DNA from: Kibdelosporangium sp. MJ126-NF4
GTDB lineage: Bacteria > Actinomycetota > Actinomycetes > Mycobacteriales > Pseudonocardiaceae
NCBI RefSeq assembly: GCF_000826545.1
Contig: NZ_CDME01000016.1
Location: 186,001-250,000, forward strand
Length of the DNA: 64,000 bases
Direction: 5' to 3'
The translations under genes and the position numbers were made by a program. Of the stretch, positions 1-9,187 are shown piece after piece; the stretch's first letter is position 1; every line of letters starts with the position of its first letter. Under the pieces are notes generated by a model. That model ran no database searches. It was not told where the DNA came from and saw only the letters and a program-made list of their open reading frames with translations.

Positions 1-806
1 GGGAAGGGAACCCGCAGGTACGCCGCGTCGAGCATGATGTTGCGGACGCAGCCGCCCTCGAAGTCCAGGAACCTGACTCCCCGGCTGGTGATCAGGTTGT
101 TGTCGGGGCACAGGTCGGACGGGCTGAAGCCGCGGTGCCTGCTGGTCGCCAGCAGCCACCGGGTCCGCTCGGCGCGGTCGAAGACGTGCGCCGGGGTGTC
201 CACACCGAGCACGTCCTCCAGCAGTTGCGGCAGGCGTTCGATGGCCATCGGCCCGTTGACGGCCAGCGGATCGCCTTTCACCCGCGCCGACGACAGGCGG
301 CGCATCAACGCGTCGAAGTCCGCTTCCCGGCCCGCGGTCGTCGCGTGCAGGCGCCCCAGGGAACGCGCCCACGACAGCAAGGCGCGTTCGGCGGCTCGCG
401 CGTCGTCGCCGAGCAGTTTGTCGGCGAGGGTCGGCGCGCGGCCGAGATCTTCGATAACGATCACACCGGCGGTGCCGTCGTGTGCATAAAGTTCCGGGCA
501 CATCCGTTCGTCCGCGGTCAACGCGGTGAACAGCTGGTAACTGACGGCCTCGCGGACGAATGACTCGGACGGCAGCGGCGGGTTGTAGCGCTTCACCACG
601 AGCGTGCGGGGCAGCGAGAACGGAGTCGCGGCGACTCGGACCCGTACGACGGTGGAGAGCTTGCTGCCGCCGAGGTCCTCCGGGTCCGCGAGCTGGATCT
701 TCGCTCCGTAGCGGCGCCTGAGCACGGCCTCCGCCGCGCTCACCGCCTCGGCGATGCCGTTGTCGGGTGGTTGGTCGAGATCGGGCGGGTCGGCGGCGAT
801 GTCCAC
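1..806 (-). CDS. Aminoglycoside/choline-kinase-like phosphotransferase (C-terminus beyond window)
   Basis: Partial: about 268 residues are visible and the frame runs off the left edge. Seen: a kinase N-lobe with VVKRY (probable ATP-binding Lys), a hinge IVIEDLG, a catalytic loop HRGFSPSDLCPDNN resembling the HGDxxxxN Brenner motif of APH kinases, and LDFEGG in the position of the metal-binding Asp. Known of the family: phosphoryl transfer from ATP/GTP to small hydroxyl substrates; the substrate cannot be told here. The start was placed at GTG 806 because AGAGGAG lies six bases upstream of it but directly abuts the alternative ATG at 812. It follows the DUF389 gene on the same strand after about 110 bases. 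It could equally be a maltokinase- or homoserine-kinase-like enzyme; resistance should not be inferred. Confidence 0.7.
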   Translation of the reverse strand, partial: MDIAADPPDLDQPPDNGIAEAVSAAEAVLRRRYGAKIQLADPEDLGGSKLSTVVRVRVAATPFSLPRTLVVKRYNPPLPSESFVREAVSYQLFTALTADERMCPELYAHDGTAGVIVIEDLGRAPTLADKLLGDDARAAERALLSWARSLGRLHATTAGREADFDALMRRLSSARVKGDPLAVNGPMAIERLPQLLEDVLGVDTPAHVFDRAERTRWLLATSRHRGFSPSDLCPDNNLITSRGVRFLDFEGGCVRNIMLDAAYLRVPF

Positions 807-919
807 ACTCATCTCCTCTGACCCTACTCCCGCGTCGTCGCGGCCCCGACAGTAGTCACAATCAACGATAGAGACGCGCGGTCAGCCCCAACAGGTCACG
901 ATCTCACCCAGTGGACATC

Positions 920-1861
920 TCACCCGGCGGACAGGGGTCGGCCGTTGTCCTTGCGCGTCCACGTCCGCTTGCGCACCATCAACACCAGGGCGGCGGCCAC
1001 GACGATGCCGACCAGGTTCACCACCAGCTGGCCGATCGAGTACAGACATCGCTGCCACTCCCCCAGCACGGCGGCGACAGCCGCGTAACCGGCCGCGGGG
1101 ATGGTCGTCACCGAGATGAACACCCCCACCAACGCAGCGGACTTGGCCGACGTCATCGACAGCATTCCCGCCGCTCCCGCCAACAATGCCACGACGAGGG
1201 AGAACACGCCCACGTCGTAGACGAAATCGACGGTGTGTCCGCCGCGAACGGTGTTCACGTCCAGCAGACCGGCCCACTCGCCGAGCAACGTCCCACCCGC
1301 CGTGACCAGCATGGCCAGCGGAAACCCGATCGCGAGCGCGACCGAGGCCCGGTTGACCAGATCCCACCTGCGGCGCACGATGCCGACGGCGATCGCCGCG
1401 AGGGGGCCGAACTCCGGCCCGACGACCATGGCGCCGACGATCGTGACCGCTGAATCGGTCACGACACCGACTGCAGCCAACAGGCAGGCGATGACCATGA
1501 ACCCGAGGAACGTGGCGTTGAGCCGGGACTCCTCGCCGGTGCGGCTGAGCAGTTCCTCCCAGACCACCGCGTCCGCGGACTCGCCGGGCGCCGCCTCGGC
1601 GGCCTTGTCGGCCGCGTCGGACAGCGCGGTGTCGATCTCCTCGAGCGTGATGGCGCCGATGTGATCGAGGTCCAGTGCGCACAGCTGCTCGATCACGGCA
1701 TCGGCCGCTTCCCTGGCGACGTCGGCTTCGACGACGTCACCGGCGGGCGCGATCGCGGCGCCGCGCAGCACGATCAGGTGCGTCGCGCCCGGCTCGTCCT
1801 CGAGGATGCCGATCACCCGGGTGGTGTGCTCGGGCGGGCACACCACCCGCAGATGCAGCAC
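920..1861 (-). CDS. DUF389 family integral membrane protein
   Basis: 313 residues. The N-terminal third is soluble and ferredoxin-like (LHLRVVCPPEHT...), followed by about five to six hydrophobic segments. The signature GAMVVGPEFGPL near residue 145 is diagnostic of DUF389/TIGR00341 proteins. Function of the family is not established; the fold suggests transport or sensing in the cytoplasmic membrane. The GTG start at 1861 lies three bases after the aspS stop, so the gene is probably co-transcribed and translationally coupled with aspS, although this pairing does not by itself indicate a role in translation. Confidence 0.85.
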   Translation of the reverse strand: MLHLRVVCPPEHTTRVIGILEDEPGATHLIVLRGAAIAPAGDVVEADVAREAADAVIEQLCALDLDHIGAITLEEIDTALSDAADKAAEAAPGESADAVVWEELLSRTGEESRLNATFLGFMVIACLLAAVGVVTDSAVTIVGAMVVGPEFGPLAAIAVGIVRRRWDLVNRASVALAIGFPLAMLVTAGGTLLGEWAGLLDVNTVRGGHTVDFVYDVGVFSLVVALLAGAAGMLSMTSAKSAALVGVFISVTTIPAAGYAAVAAVLGEWQRCLYSIGQLVVNLVGIVVAAALVLMVRKRTWTRKDNGRPLSAG

Positions 1862-1864
1862 GAC

Positions 1865-3649
1865 TCAGCCTTGGGCCGGTGCGTTCTGCGGCTTGGGCTT
1901 GAAGTCGACGCCCGCTTCCTTGCGCTGGTCGGCGGTGATCGGGGCGGGTGCACCGGTCAGCGGGTCGTAGCCGCCGCCGGACTTCGGGAACGCGATCACG
2001 TCGCGGATCGAGTCGGAGCCCGACAGCAGCATGCAGATCCGGTCCCAGCCGAACGCGACACCGCCGTGCGGCGGCGGGCCGTAGGAGAACGCGTCCAGCA
2101 GGAAGCCGAACTTCTCCTGCGCTTCCTCCGGGCCGATCCCCATCACGGTGAACGCGCGCTGCTGCACTTCACGGTTGTGGATACGGATCGAGCCGCCGCC
2201 CAGCTCGTTGCCGTTGCACACCAGGTCGTAGGCGTAGGCCTTGGCGCTGCCCGGGTCCTCCTCGAACCGGTCGATCCACTCCGGCGTCGGCGAGGTGAAC
2301 GCGTGGTGCAGCGCGGTCCACTTGCCCGAGCCGACCGCGACGTCGTCCGAGCCGTCGACGGCCTGGAACATCGGGAAGTCCACGACCCACACGAACGACC
2401 AGGCGGACTCGTCGATCAGGTCGCACTTGCGGCCGATCTCCAGCCGAGCGGCGCCCAGCAGCGCGCGCGAGGGGCCGGGGTCGCCCGCGCCGAAGAAGAT
2501 GCAGTCGCCGGGGTTGGCGCCGACGGCCTTGGCCAGGCCCTCACGCTCGGCGTCGGAGATGTTCTTGGCGACCGGGCCGGTCAGCGTGCCGTCCTCGGCG
2601 ACCAGCACGTACCCGAGGCCCTTGGCGCCCCGCGTCTTGGCCCACTCCTGCCATGCGTCCAGCTGGCGCCGCGGCTGGCTCGCGCCGCCGGGCATCACGA
2701 CGGCGCCGACGTAGGCCGCCTGGAACACGCGGAACGGCGTGTCCTTGAAGTAGTCGGTCAGGTCGGTCAGCTCGACGCCGAGCCGCAGGTCGGGCTTGTC
2801 GGAGCCGTAGCGCGACATCGCCTCGGCGTAGCTGATCCGCGGGATCGGCAGCGTGATCTCGTGGCCGCCGAGCTGGCGCCACAGCGCCGAGACGACCTTC
2901 TCCGACAGCGCGATGACATCGTCCTGGTCGACGAAGCTCATCTCGATGTCCAGCTGGGTGAACTCCGGCTGGCGGTCGGCGCGGAAGTCCTCGTCGCGGT
3001 AGCAGCGGGCGATCTGGTAGTACCGCTCCATCCCGGCGACCATCAGCAGCTGCTTGAACAGCTGCGGCGACTGCGGCAGCGCGTACCACGAGCCGGGCTG
3101 CAGCCGGGCGGGCACGACGAAGTCCCGCGCGCCTTCCGGCGTCGAGCGGGTCAGCGTCGGGGTCTCGATCTCCAGGAAGTTCTCGCCGTGCAGCACGTCA
3201 CGGGCGATCCGGTTCGCCTCGCTGCGCAGCCGCATCGCGGCGGCGGGGCCGCTGCGGCGCAGGTCGAGGTAACGGTGCTTGAGCCGGGCTTCCTCGCCGA
3301 CGGTCAGGTGCTCGTCCAGCGGGAACGGCAGCGGCGCGGCCTCGCTGAGCACCTCGAGCTCGGTGACGAGCACCTCGATCTGGCCGGTCGGGATGTCCGG
3401 GTTCTCGTTGCCGTCCGGCCGGACGGCCACCTCGCCGACGATCCGGACGCAGAACTCGCTGCGCAGCTTGTGCGCGCGCTCGGCCATCTCACCTTCGCGG
3501 AACACGACCTGGGACACACCGGAGCGGTCACGAAGGTCGATGAAGATGACGCCGCCGTGATCCCGCCTGCGGGCAACCCAGCCGCTCAGCGTGACGGTCT
3601 GCCCGGCGTGCTCGGGCCGGAGAATCCCGGCCTCGTGGGTGCGGATCAC
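1865..3649 (-). CDS. aspS: Aspartyl-tRNA synthetase
   Basis: 594 residues, normal length for bacterial AspRS. Charges tRNA-Asp with aspartate in the cytosol. Seen in order: N-terminal OB-fold anticodon-binding domain ([20 protein letters not shown]), class II motif 1 region ([20 protein letters not shown]), motif 2 ([20 protein letters not shown]), the bacterial GAD insertion, and motif 3 ([14 protein letters not shown]). The frame is open for 29 more codons upstream; GTG 3649 ([16 protein letters not shown]) is chosen because it matches the usual AspRS N-terminus and has GGAG about ten bases upstream. Actinobacterial AspRS can be discriminating or not; this was not decided. It anchors the block collinear with M. 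tuberculosis Rv2572c onward. Confidence 0.97.
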   Translation of the reverse strand: MIRTHEAGILRPEHAGQTVTLSGWVARRRDHGGVIFIDLRDRSGVSQVVFREGEMAERAHKLRSEFCVRIVGEVAVRPDGNENPDIPTGQIEVLVTELEVLSEAAPLPFPLDEHLTVGEEARLKHRYLDLRRSGPAAAMRLRSEANRIARDVLHGENFLEIETPTLTRSTPEGARDFVVPARLQPGSWYALPQSPQLFKQLLMVAGMERYYQIARCYRDEDFRADRQPEFTQLDIEMSFVDQDDVIALSEKVVSALWRQLGGHEITLPIPRISYAEAMSRYGSDKPDLRLGVELTDLTDYFKDTPFRVFQAAYVGAVVMPGGASQPRRQLDAWQEWAKTRGAKGLGYVLVAEDGTLTGPVAKNISDAEREGLAKAVGANPGDCIFFGAGDPGPSRALLGAARLEIGRKCDLIDESAWSFVWVVDFPMFQAVDGSDDVAVGSGKWTALHHAFTSPTPEWIDRFEEDPGSAKAYAYDLVCNGNELGGGSIRIHNREVQQRAFTVMGIGPEEAQEKFGFLLDAFSYGPPPHGGVAFGWDRICMLLSGSDSIRDVIAFPKSGGGYDPLTGAPAPITADQRKEAGVDFKPKPQNAPAQG

Positions 3650-3846
3650 GGGTGGTGCGCTCCAATTCACGATCAACTTCGACGTCGGGCCGTGGTCAGG
3701 CCCAGGTGGCAAGGCTAGCCAACGCCGCCGTCGCATTGACCGTCGGCTACCGGCAACGTGTCGAGAAGACCAACTCTTGTCGGTACCACAGGCGGTTACC
3801 GCGAAGTAGTGTCGTGTAACGGTTCACGACCCAGGGGAGCCTGACT

Positions 3847-4800
3847 ATGGGAGCCTGGCCGGTTGGGGACTCCGGCGCTGTCGACGACGTCGACGCGCTG
3901 GCAGGCGACGCGTTTCCGATCGCCCTGCGCGCCGCGATCCGCGCGAGTGGACTGAGTCTCGACCGGATCCAGTACCGACTCAGAGCCCGTGGCCTGACGA
4001 TCAGCGTGACCGCGCTGAGTTACTGGCAGTCCGGGCGGCGCAGGCCCGAACGGCCGGAATCGATGAGTGCGCTCAAACACCTCGAGGAAGTGCTCGGAGT
4101 CGAGTCCGGTTCGCTGACGGCGTTACTCGGCCCGCCGCGGCCCCGTGGCCGCGCGCAGCGCACACCCGCGGCGATCCCGATCGACGCGCTGTGGGACAAC
4201 CGTGAGCAGCTGGCGCCGCTGCTGGCGACGATGGACCTGGCATCGGACACGGCACTGACGCGGATCAGCCAGCACGACCGCGTGGAGATCGCCGGGGACC
4301 GCGGCGAGCACAGCATTCGTGTTCGCCAGGTGTTGCGTTCCGAACACGACGGTGCCGACCGCTGGATCTCGGTGTACGACGTGGCACGGCCCGGCAACCC
4401 GCTGCCCCGGATGATTCCGCTGCAGTCGTGCCGCCTCGGCCGGGTCGCCAAGGACCCTGCCGCCGGGTTGATCGTCAGCGAACTGTTGTTCGACCGCCCG
4501 CTGGCGCGCGGCGAGACCGTGATCATGGAGTACGAGGTGGCCATGGTCGGGCCGCCGTACCCGCGCGGGGACGACTCGTTCTGCCGCAAGTTCCGGCTGC
4601 CGGTGCGCGACTACGTGGTCGAGATGCGGTTCGACCCGGCGGACCTGCCCGCGTACTGCCACCAGATCAACACGCCCGCCGACGATCCCGACGCCGCCAC
4701 CCGCCGGGACCTGGTGGTCGACAGCGCCGGGCGGACGCACGCCGTGGTGCTCGGCTTCGGGCCGGGCACGTTCACCGTCGAGTGGGGTTGGATCCCCTAG
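3847..4800 (+). CDS. XRE-type helix-turn-helix regulator
   Basis: 317 residues. The N-terminal 100 residues carry an XRE/Cro helix-turn-helix (ALRAAIRASGLSLDRIQYRL, then a recognition region ending in YWQSGRRRPERPES). The remainder is a conserved actinobacterial domain without a recognised name, rich in beta structure and ending VEWGWIP. The ATG at 3847 has GGGGAG eight bases upstream. It is divergent from aspS over a 197-base intergenic region and convergent with the aminotransferase fusion gene, with a nested hairpin between them. No target can be assigned; the C-terminal domain may be an effector sensor. Confidence 0.75.
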   Translation: MGAWPVGDSGAVDDVDALAGDAFPIALRAAIRASGLSLDRIQYRLRARGLTISVTALSYWQSGRRRPERPESMSALKHLEEVLGVESGSLTALLGPPRPRGRAQRTPAAIPIDALWDNREQLAPLLATMDLASDTALTRISQHDRVEIAGDRGEHSIRVRQVLRSEHDGADRWISVYDVARPGNPLPRMIPLQSCRLGRVAKDPAAGLIVSELLFDRPLARGETVIMEYEVAMVGPPYPRGDDSFCRKFRLPVRDYVVEMRFDPADLPAYCHQINTPADDPDAATRRDLVVDSAGRTHAVVLGFGPGTFTVEWGWIP

Positions 4801-4961
4801 GGCGCGTATCGATGTCTCCGTTCGATGAGAGCCGGGATCGGGGCGGTCCCTGACGCCGCCGCGGGGACGCCGGAATACTGGTTGTCTTTTGGTGTTCCCG
4901 CGGTGGCGTCAGGGACCGCATCCGGCCCGGCTATCGCGGACGGGGGCGTCGATACGCGCCC
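4800..4961. terminator. Nested inverted repeats between convergent genes
   Basis: An inner hairpin has 29-base arms at 4843-4871 and 4891-4919 (GGTCCCTGACGCCGCCGCGG against its near complement, mismatches mostly G-T) around a 19-base loop. An outer perfect 13-base pair, GGGCGCGTATCGA at 4800-4812 and its complement at 4949-4961, brackets it. The structure overlaps both stop codons of the convergent genes, so it probably acts as a bidirectional terminator. There is no U-tract. Confidence 0.6.
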
Positions 4962-6630
4962 TCGTCTCGTTGAGGTAGTTGTAGATCGTGTACCTGGTCA
5001 CGCCCAGTTGCGCGGCGAGGTAGTCGACCGCGTCCCTGATCAGGAAGAACCCTGCCTCGTCGAGGACTTTGACCACCTGTGACTTGTGTGCCTTCTTCAT
5101 CAGCGCCACGGGGACGCCGACGTCCGCCACAGCCCGCTCGACCAGGTGGCGTTGCAGCGTGTCCACGTCGCCGGGGAACGTCTCGACGTCGCGGGTGGGC
5201 GGGGTGGCCGACGTCGACTCGGAGTTGACGCACAGGCAGCCGACCGCGACGCCGTCCGGGTCGCGGACGAACACCGTCGAGGACATGATCGGCCGTCCGT
5301 CCGGCGCGTGTGTCTCGTAGTTGGTCAGGTCCTGGGTCGTGCCGCGGCGCACCAGACCGAGCAGCAGGTCCGTCATCGGGCCGCCGACTGTCCGGCCGGT
5401 CAGGCTGCCCGCGATGGCGACGATGGAGTTCGGCAGCTTGTCGAGGTCGTGCAGCACGACCTCGGTTCCCTGGCCGAGCGCCGCGCCGAGTCCGTTGATC
5501 GTGGGGATCAACGTGTCCAGCACGCCCGCGACCGACCGTCGTGGCTCGGCGGTCACGCGACCGGCGGGCAGGACACGTTTCAACGCGATCGACAGTTGGT
5601 CGATCGTGTCGGCGGTCGTGGACACGTGTGGTGACAGGCGGACGTGCTCTGGCCGGATGGTGGCGCTGATGCCCTCGGCGTTGAGTACCGTGCCAACGGT
5701 CTCCACCGCGTGGCTGGGGATGGTGAACGCCAGGATGCCCGCCCGCCGGGCGGGCTCGAAGGACGAGACGATCTGCCCGCCCGCGCGCTGCACGACCTCG
5801 CCGAGTTCGTCGACCTTCGCCGAGATCCCGGCCTCGATGTGCTCGATTCCGGCCTGCTCCACCAGTTCGAGCGCGACGTTGAGCGCACCCGCGGCGATCG
5901 GGCTCAGGTTGGTCAGCGACCACGCGGCCGCGAACGGCGCCGGTTGGTGGACCGCGTCGTCGAACAGGCCAGGGTCCTCGGCGCCGGTCCAGCCGGACAG
6001 CACCGGGTTCAGGCGTTCGAGCGCACGGTCGGAGAGCACCATGAAACCGGTCGACCAGCCTGCGCGCAGCCATTTCTGGCCACCGACCACCAGCACGTCC
6101 GCCACTTCCCACGGTTCGTCGACGACACCGAAACCCTGGATGCCGTCCACGATCAGCAGCCGGTCACCGGCGATCTCACGCGTCGCGGCCAGGTCGGCGC
6201 GGTAGCCGGTCCGGAAGTCGACCGCGCTGAGCGAGATCGCGGCGGTGTCCTCGGTCAGTGCCGCCGGAATCTCGGTCACGTGCGAGACCCAGCGCGGCCG
6301 TGCGTCCGCGGCTCGGGCCCACGGGTACGTGTTCGACGGGAACTCCGCGGCGGAGACGACGACCTCGCCCCGAACGCCGAACGCCGTCTGGAACAAACCG
6401 GTGCTGGTGTTGGGCAACAGCACGACGTGATCGGTGTCGGTGCGGCACAGCCGCGCGACCGCCGCGCGGGCGCGCAGGTCCTGCCGCATCAGGTCGTCCA
6501 CTGTGGTCGGTCCGGCGACCGCGGAGTACTCGGTCAGCCGAGCCCGTTCGGCGAGCACGGCGTTGGACGGCGGACCGAACCGGGCGAAGTCCAGGTAGCC
6601 GGTCGGTTCACGGAACTGGTTGGCGATCAA
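4909..6630 (-). CDS. Class V aminotransferase fused to a YheO/DauR-type PAS-HTH regulator
   Basis: 573 residues in two parts. Residues 1-355 are a fold-type I PLP enzyme of the class V/cysteine desulfurase-epimerase group: EFPSNTYPW, LLIVDGIQGFG (D162, Q165) and GGQKWLRAG with K186 as the predicted Schiff-base lysine. Residues about 368-475 resemble the YheO-like PAS domain (GTEVVLHDLDKLPNSIVAIA, TGRTVGGPMTDLLL) and about 498-556 the HTH_22 DNA-binding domain (AVDYLAAQLGVTRYTIYNYL). YheO/DauR proteins are known regulators, for example of D-arginine use in Pseudomonas. It is the last gene of the ABC uptake operon; its TTG start directly follows the ATPase stop, with AAGG upstream. Inference: an enzyme-regulator that senses or processes the imported amino acid. 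Confidence 0.85.
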   Translation of the reverse strand: MIANQFREPTGYLDFARFGPPSNAVLAERARLTEYSAVAGPTTVDDLMRQDLRARAAVARLCRTDTDHVVLLPNTSTGLFQTAFGVRGEVVVSAAEFPSNTYPWARAADARPRWVSHVTEIPAALTEDTAAISLSAVDFRTGYRADLAATREIAGDRLLIVDGIQGFGVVDEPWEVADVLVVGGQKWLRAGWSTGFMVLSDRALERLNPVLSGWTGAEDPGLFDDAVHQPAPFAAAWSLTNLSPIAAGALNVALELVEQAGIEHIEAGISAKVDELGEVVQRAGGQIVSSFEPARRAGILAFTIPSHAVETVGTVLNAEGISATIRPEHVRLSPHVSTTADTIDQLSIALKRVLPAGRVTAEPRRSVAGVLDTLIPTINGLGAALGQGTEVVLHDLDKLPNSIVAIAGSLTGRTVGGPMTDLLLGLVRRGTTQDLTNYETHAPDGRPIMSSTVFVRDPDGVAVGCLCVNSESTSATPPTRDVETFPGDVDTLQRHLVERAVADVGVPVALMKKAHKSQVVKVLDEAGFFLIRDAVDYLAAQLGVTRYTIYNYLNETRARIDAPVRDSRAGCGP

Positions 6631-7395
6631 CTAAAGCACCTTCGCGAGGAACTGCTGTGTGCGCTGCTCGACCGGGTTGTCGAGCACCTGGGTCGGCGGG
6701 CCGGTTTCGACGACCGCGCCGTCGACCATGAACACGACCTGGTCGGCGACCTGACGGGCGAACCCGATCTCGTGCGTCACGACGATCATCGTCATCCCGT
6801 CCGCGGCCAGCCCGACCATCACGTCCAACACCTCACCGACCAGTTCCGGGTCCAAGGCCGATGTCGGCTCGTCGAACAACATCAGCTTCGGTTCCATCGC
6901 CAGCGAACGGGCGATCGCCACGCGCTGCTGCTGTCCACCCGACAGTTGGCCCGGATACGAGTGGGCCTTGTCGGCGAGACCGACCCGGTCGAGCAACGCC
7001 ATCGCGTTCTGCCGCGCGGCGGCCTGCGCGCGGCCTTTGACCCGGACCGGGCCCTCGATCACGTTCTGCAGCGCGGTGCGGTGCGGGAACAGGTTGAAGC
7101 GCTGGAAGACCATGCCGATCCCCCGGCGCTGCCTGGCCACGTCCCGTTCCCGCAGCTCGTACAGTTTCCCGTTGCGCACCCGGTATCCGATCGGCTCGCC
7201 GTCCACCCAGATCTGGCCGCCGTCGAGCGATTCCAGGTGGTTCACGCAGCGCAGGAACGTGCTTTTGCCCGCACCGGACGGGCCGAGCAGGCACACCACC
7301 TGGCCGGGCTGGACGTCCATCGAGACGTCGTGCAGGACCGTGGTGGTGCCGAACTTCTTGACCACCCCGACCGCTTGGACAAGTGGCGCCGTCAT
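6631..7395 (-). CDS. Polar amino-acid ABC transporter ATP-binding protein
   Basis: 254 residues, standard for HisP/GlnQ-type ATPases that power amino-acid import at the membrane. Seen: Walker A GPSGAGKST, Q-loop VFQRFNLFPHRT, signature LSGGQQQRVAIAR, Walker B LMLFDEPTSALDPE, and the switch histidine in VTHEIGFA. An upstream extension of the frame is only shadow sequence inside the permease gene; ATG 7395 overlaps the permease stop in an ATGA arrangement, indicating translational coupling. It works with the permease and binding lipoprotein encoded just upstream. Confidence 0.95.
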   Translation of the reverse strand: MTAPLVQAVGVVKKFGTTTVLHDVSMDVQPGQVVCLLGPSGAGKSTFLRCVNHLESLDGGQIWVDGEPIGYRVRNGKLYELRERDVARQRRGIGMVFQRFNLFPHRTALQNVIEGPVRVKGRAQAAARQNAMALLDRVGLADKAHSYPGQLSGGQQQRVAIARSLAMEPKLMLFDEPTSALDPELVGEVLDVMVGLAADGMTMIVVTHEIGFARQVADQVVFMVDGAVVETGPPTQVLDNPVEQRTQQFLAKVL

Positions 7396-8261
7396 GCTCT
7401 CCCCCACCGCAGCGACCTGCCGACCTTGTTGCGCACGCGGTGTGCGCGGTCGGCGGCGTCGAACGACCGTTCCAGGTAGTACTGGCCGACGCTGGCGATG
7501 CTGACCAGGATCATGTACCAGGCAGCGGCGGCCAGCAGCGTCTCCATGAACTCCAGGTTGCGCGACGCGATGTTGCTCGCCGCCTTGGTCAGCTCGACGA
7601 ACGGGATCACCGACGCGATCGACGTGCCCTTCAGCATGTTGATGAAGTTGTTGCCGGTCGGCGGGATGATCACCCGCATCGCCTGCGGCAGCGTGACGCG
7701 GATCAGCGTCTTGCCCGGCGTCATGCCGATCGACTGCGCGGCCTCGATCTGGCCGCGGTCCACGCTGCCCAGCCCGGCCCGGATGATCTCGGCCATGTAG
7801 GCGCTCTCGTTGAGCCCCAGCCCGAGCAGGGCGGCGGCGAACGCGTTGATCACCGCGTTGGTCGGCGCGTCCACCACGAACGGGATCGAGAGCACCGGGA
7901 AGACCAGCGCGAGGTTGTACCAGATCAGGATCTGCAGCAGCACCGGCAGACCGCGGAAGAGCCAGGTGTACCCCCACGCGAACCAGCGCGCGACCGGGTT
8001 GGCCGACCGGCCGAGCAGCGCGATCACAACGCCGATCACGATCGCGCCGGACTGCGCGGCGATCGCCAGGCCGAGCGTGCGCCACAGCCCCTCGATCATC
8101 ACGTCGAACGCGAAGAAGTCGGGGATGTCGTCCCAGATGATCTGCGCGTCGGCGAACGCGAACCCGAGTGCGACGAGGATGCCGACGATGACGGCCGCGC
8201 CGATCCAGCGTCCCCAGTGGGTCAGCCGGACGATCGGCATGGCCGGGTCAGGAACCGCCAT
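7392..8261 (-). CDS. Polar amino-acid ABC transporter permease
   Basis: 289 residues with several hydrophobic segments. It carries the HisM/GlnP-type signature: NESAYMAEIIRAGLGSVDRG followed by GQIEAAQSIGMTPGKTLIRV, where the EAA loop contacts the ATPase. Only one permease is present, so it probably forms a homodimer. Its start overlaps the end of the binding-protein gene by 14 bases and its stop overlaps the ATPase start by four. The substrate cannot be read from the sequence. Confidence 0.93.
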   Translation of the reverse strand: MAVPDPAMPIVRLTHWGRWIGAAVIVGILVALGFAFADAQIIWDDIPDFFAFDVMIEGLWRTLGLAIAAQSGAIVIGVVIALLGRSANPVARWFAWGYTWLFRGLPVLLQILIWYNLALVFPVLSIPFVVDAPTNAVINAFAAALLGLGLNESAYMAEIIRAGLGSVDRGQIEAAQSIGMTPGKTLIRVTLPQAMRVIIPPTGNNFINMLKGTSIASVIPFVELTKAASNIASRNLEFMETLLAAAAWYMILVSIASVGQYYLERSFDAADRAHRVRNKVGRSLRWGRA

Positions 8262-9168
8262 TGACCGTGACCTTCTGGATCGCGCCCTGGCTGACGTTCC
8301 ACGACTGCAGGATCTTGGCGTAGGTCCCGTCGTCGACGAGTGACTGCAGCGCCAGTTGCACGGCCTTGGTCAGCTTCGGGTTCTGCTTGTTGACGCCGAT
8401 GCCGTACGGCCCGCCGTTGATCGGCGGCAGGTTGACGACCTCGAAGTACTTGCCGTCGCCCGCGGTCTGCGCCACGTAGACCGCGGTCGGCAGGTCGTTG
8501 AGGATCACCTGGACGCGGGCGGTGCGCAGCTGGCTCTGGTTCTGGGTGTCGCTGTCGGTCGCGGCGACCGTCACGTCACCTTTGCCCTGCTGGACGCAGG
8601 TCGCGCCGAGCTGCTTGGCGTAGGTCTCCTGGCTGCTGCCGGAGTTCACCGCGACCGTCTTGCCGCACAGGTCGTCCGGGGACTTGACACCGGCCGGGTT
8701 GCCCTTCTGGACCATGATCGTGATGCCCGACGTGAAGTAGTCGACGAAGTCGATCGACTTCTGCCGTTCCTTGGTGTCGTTCATCGCCGCCATGGTCATG
8801 TCGATCCGGCCGGACTGCAGTCCGGTGATCAACGAGCCGAATGCCATGTCCTCGTAGGCGATCTCGACGCCGAGCCGGCGGCCGACGGCCTTGGCGACGT
8901 CGACCTCGGAGCCGATCGGCGTCTTGCCGTCGGCGGCGTAGAAGTTGTTCGGCGGGTTCTGGATGTTCGAGCCGACCCTGATCTTTCCCGCCGAGACGAT
9001 CTCCTGCGGCAGCTCAGCCGCCAGCTTGTCGTCCTTGGCCACTGCCGAGACGGGTGAGCCCTGCCCGCTCGGCACGGGTGCACCGGACGGCGTGTCCTTG
9101 CCGCCACATGCCGTGAGCAGCGTGAACATCACGGACGACGCTGCCAGCACGCTGATGGATCGAAGCAT
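8248..9168 (-). CDS. Amino-acid ABC transporter substrate-binding lipoprotein
   Basis: About 306 residues. A signal peptide (MLRSISVLAASSVMF) ends in the lipobox LLTAC, giving a lipid-anchored protein. The mature part is a periplasmic-binding-protein type 3 fold (IRVGSNIQNPPNNFYAADGK, GSEVDVAKAVGRRLGVEI, MAAMNDTKERQKSIDFVDYF). First gene of the transporter operon. The frame opens earlier (ATG 9207, TTG 9177); ATG 9168 best matches a lipoprotein signal peptide, but the TTG has a better-spaced GAGAG and cannot be excluded. It starts close behind the radical SAM gene, which ends at 9188. Confidence 0.9.
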   Translation of the reverse strand: MLRSISVLAASSVMFTLLTACGGKDTPSGAPVPSGQGSPVSAVAKDDKLAAELPQEIVSAGKIRVGSNIQNPPNNFYAADGKTPIGSEVDVAKAVGRRLGVEIAYEDMAFGSLITGLQSGRIDMTMAAMNDTKERQKSIDFVDYFTSGITIMVQKGNPAGVKSPDDLCGKTVAVNSGSSQETYAKQLGATCVQQGKGDVTVAATDSDTQNQSQLRTARVQVILNDLPTAVYVAQTAGDGKYFEVVNLPPINGGPYGIGVNKQNPKLTKAVQLALQSLVDDGTYAKILQSWNVSQGAIQKVTVNGGS

Positions 9169-9187
9169 GCGGAGCAAGTTACAACTC

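Noticed and set aside
1..806. Aminoglycoside resistance gene
   Set aside because: Only general kinase motifs are visible and the C-terminus is missing; the fold covers many metabolic kinases.
1661..3718. A 685-codon plus-strand open frame opposite aspS
   Set aside because: Shadow of aspS, which has complete class II synthetase motifs.
6631..8085. Possible permease-ATPase fusion of 484 residues
   Set aside because: The upstream half is out-of-frame permease sequence; the real ATPase starts at ATG 7395 in a normal ATGA overlap with the intact permease.
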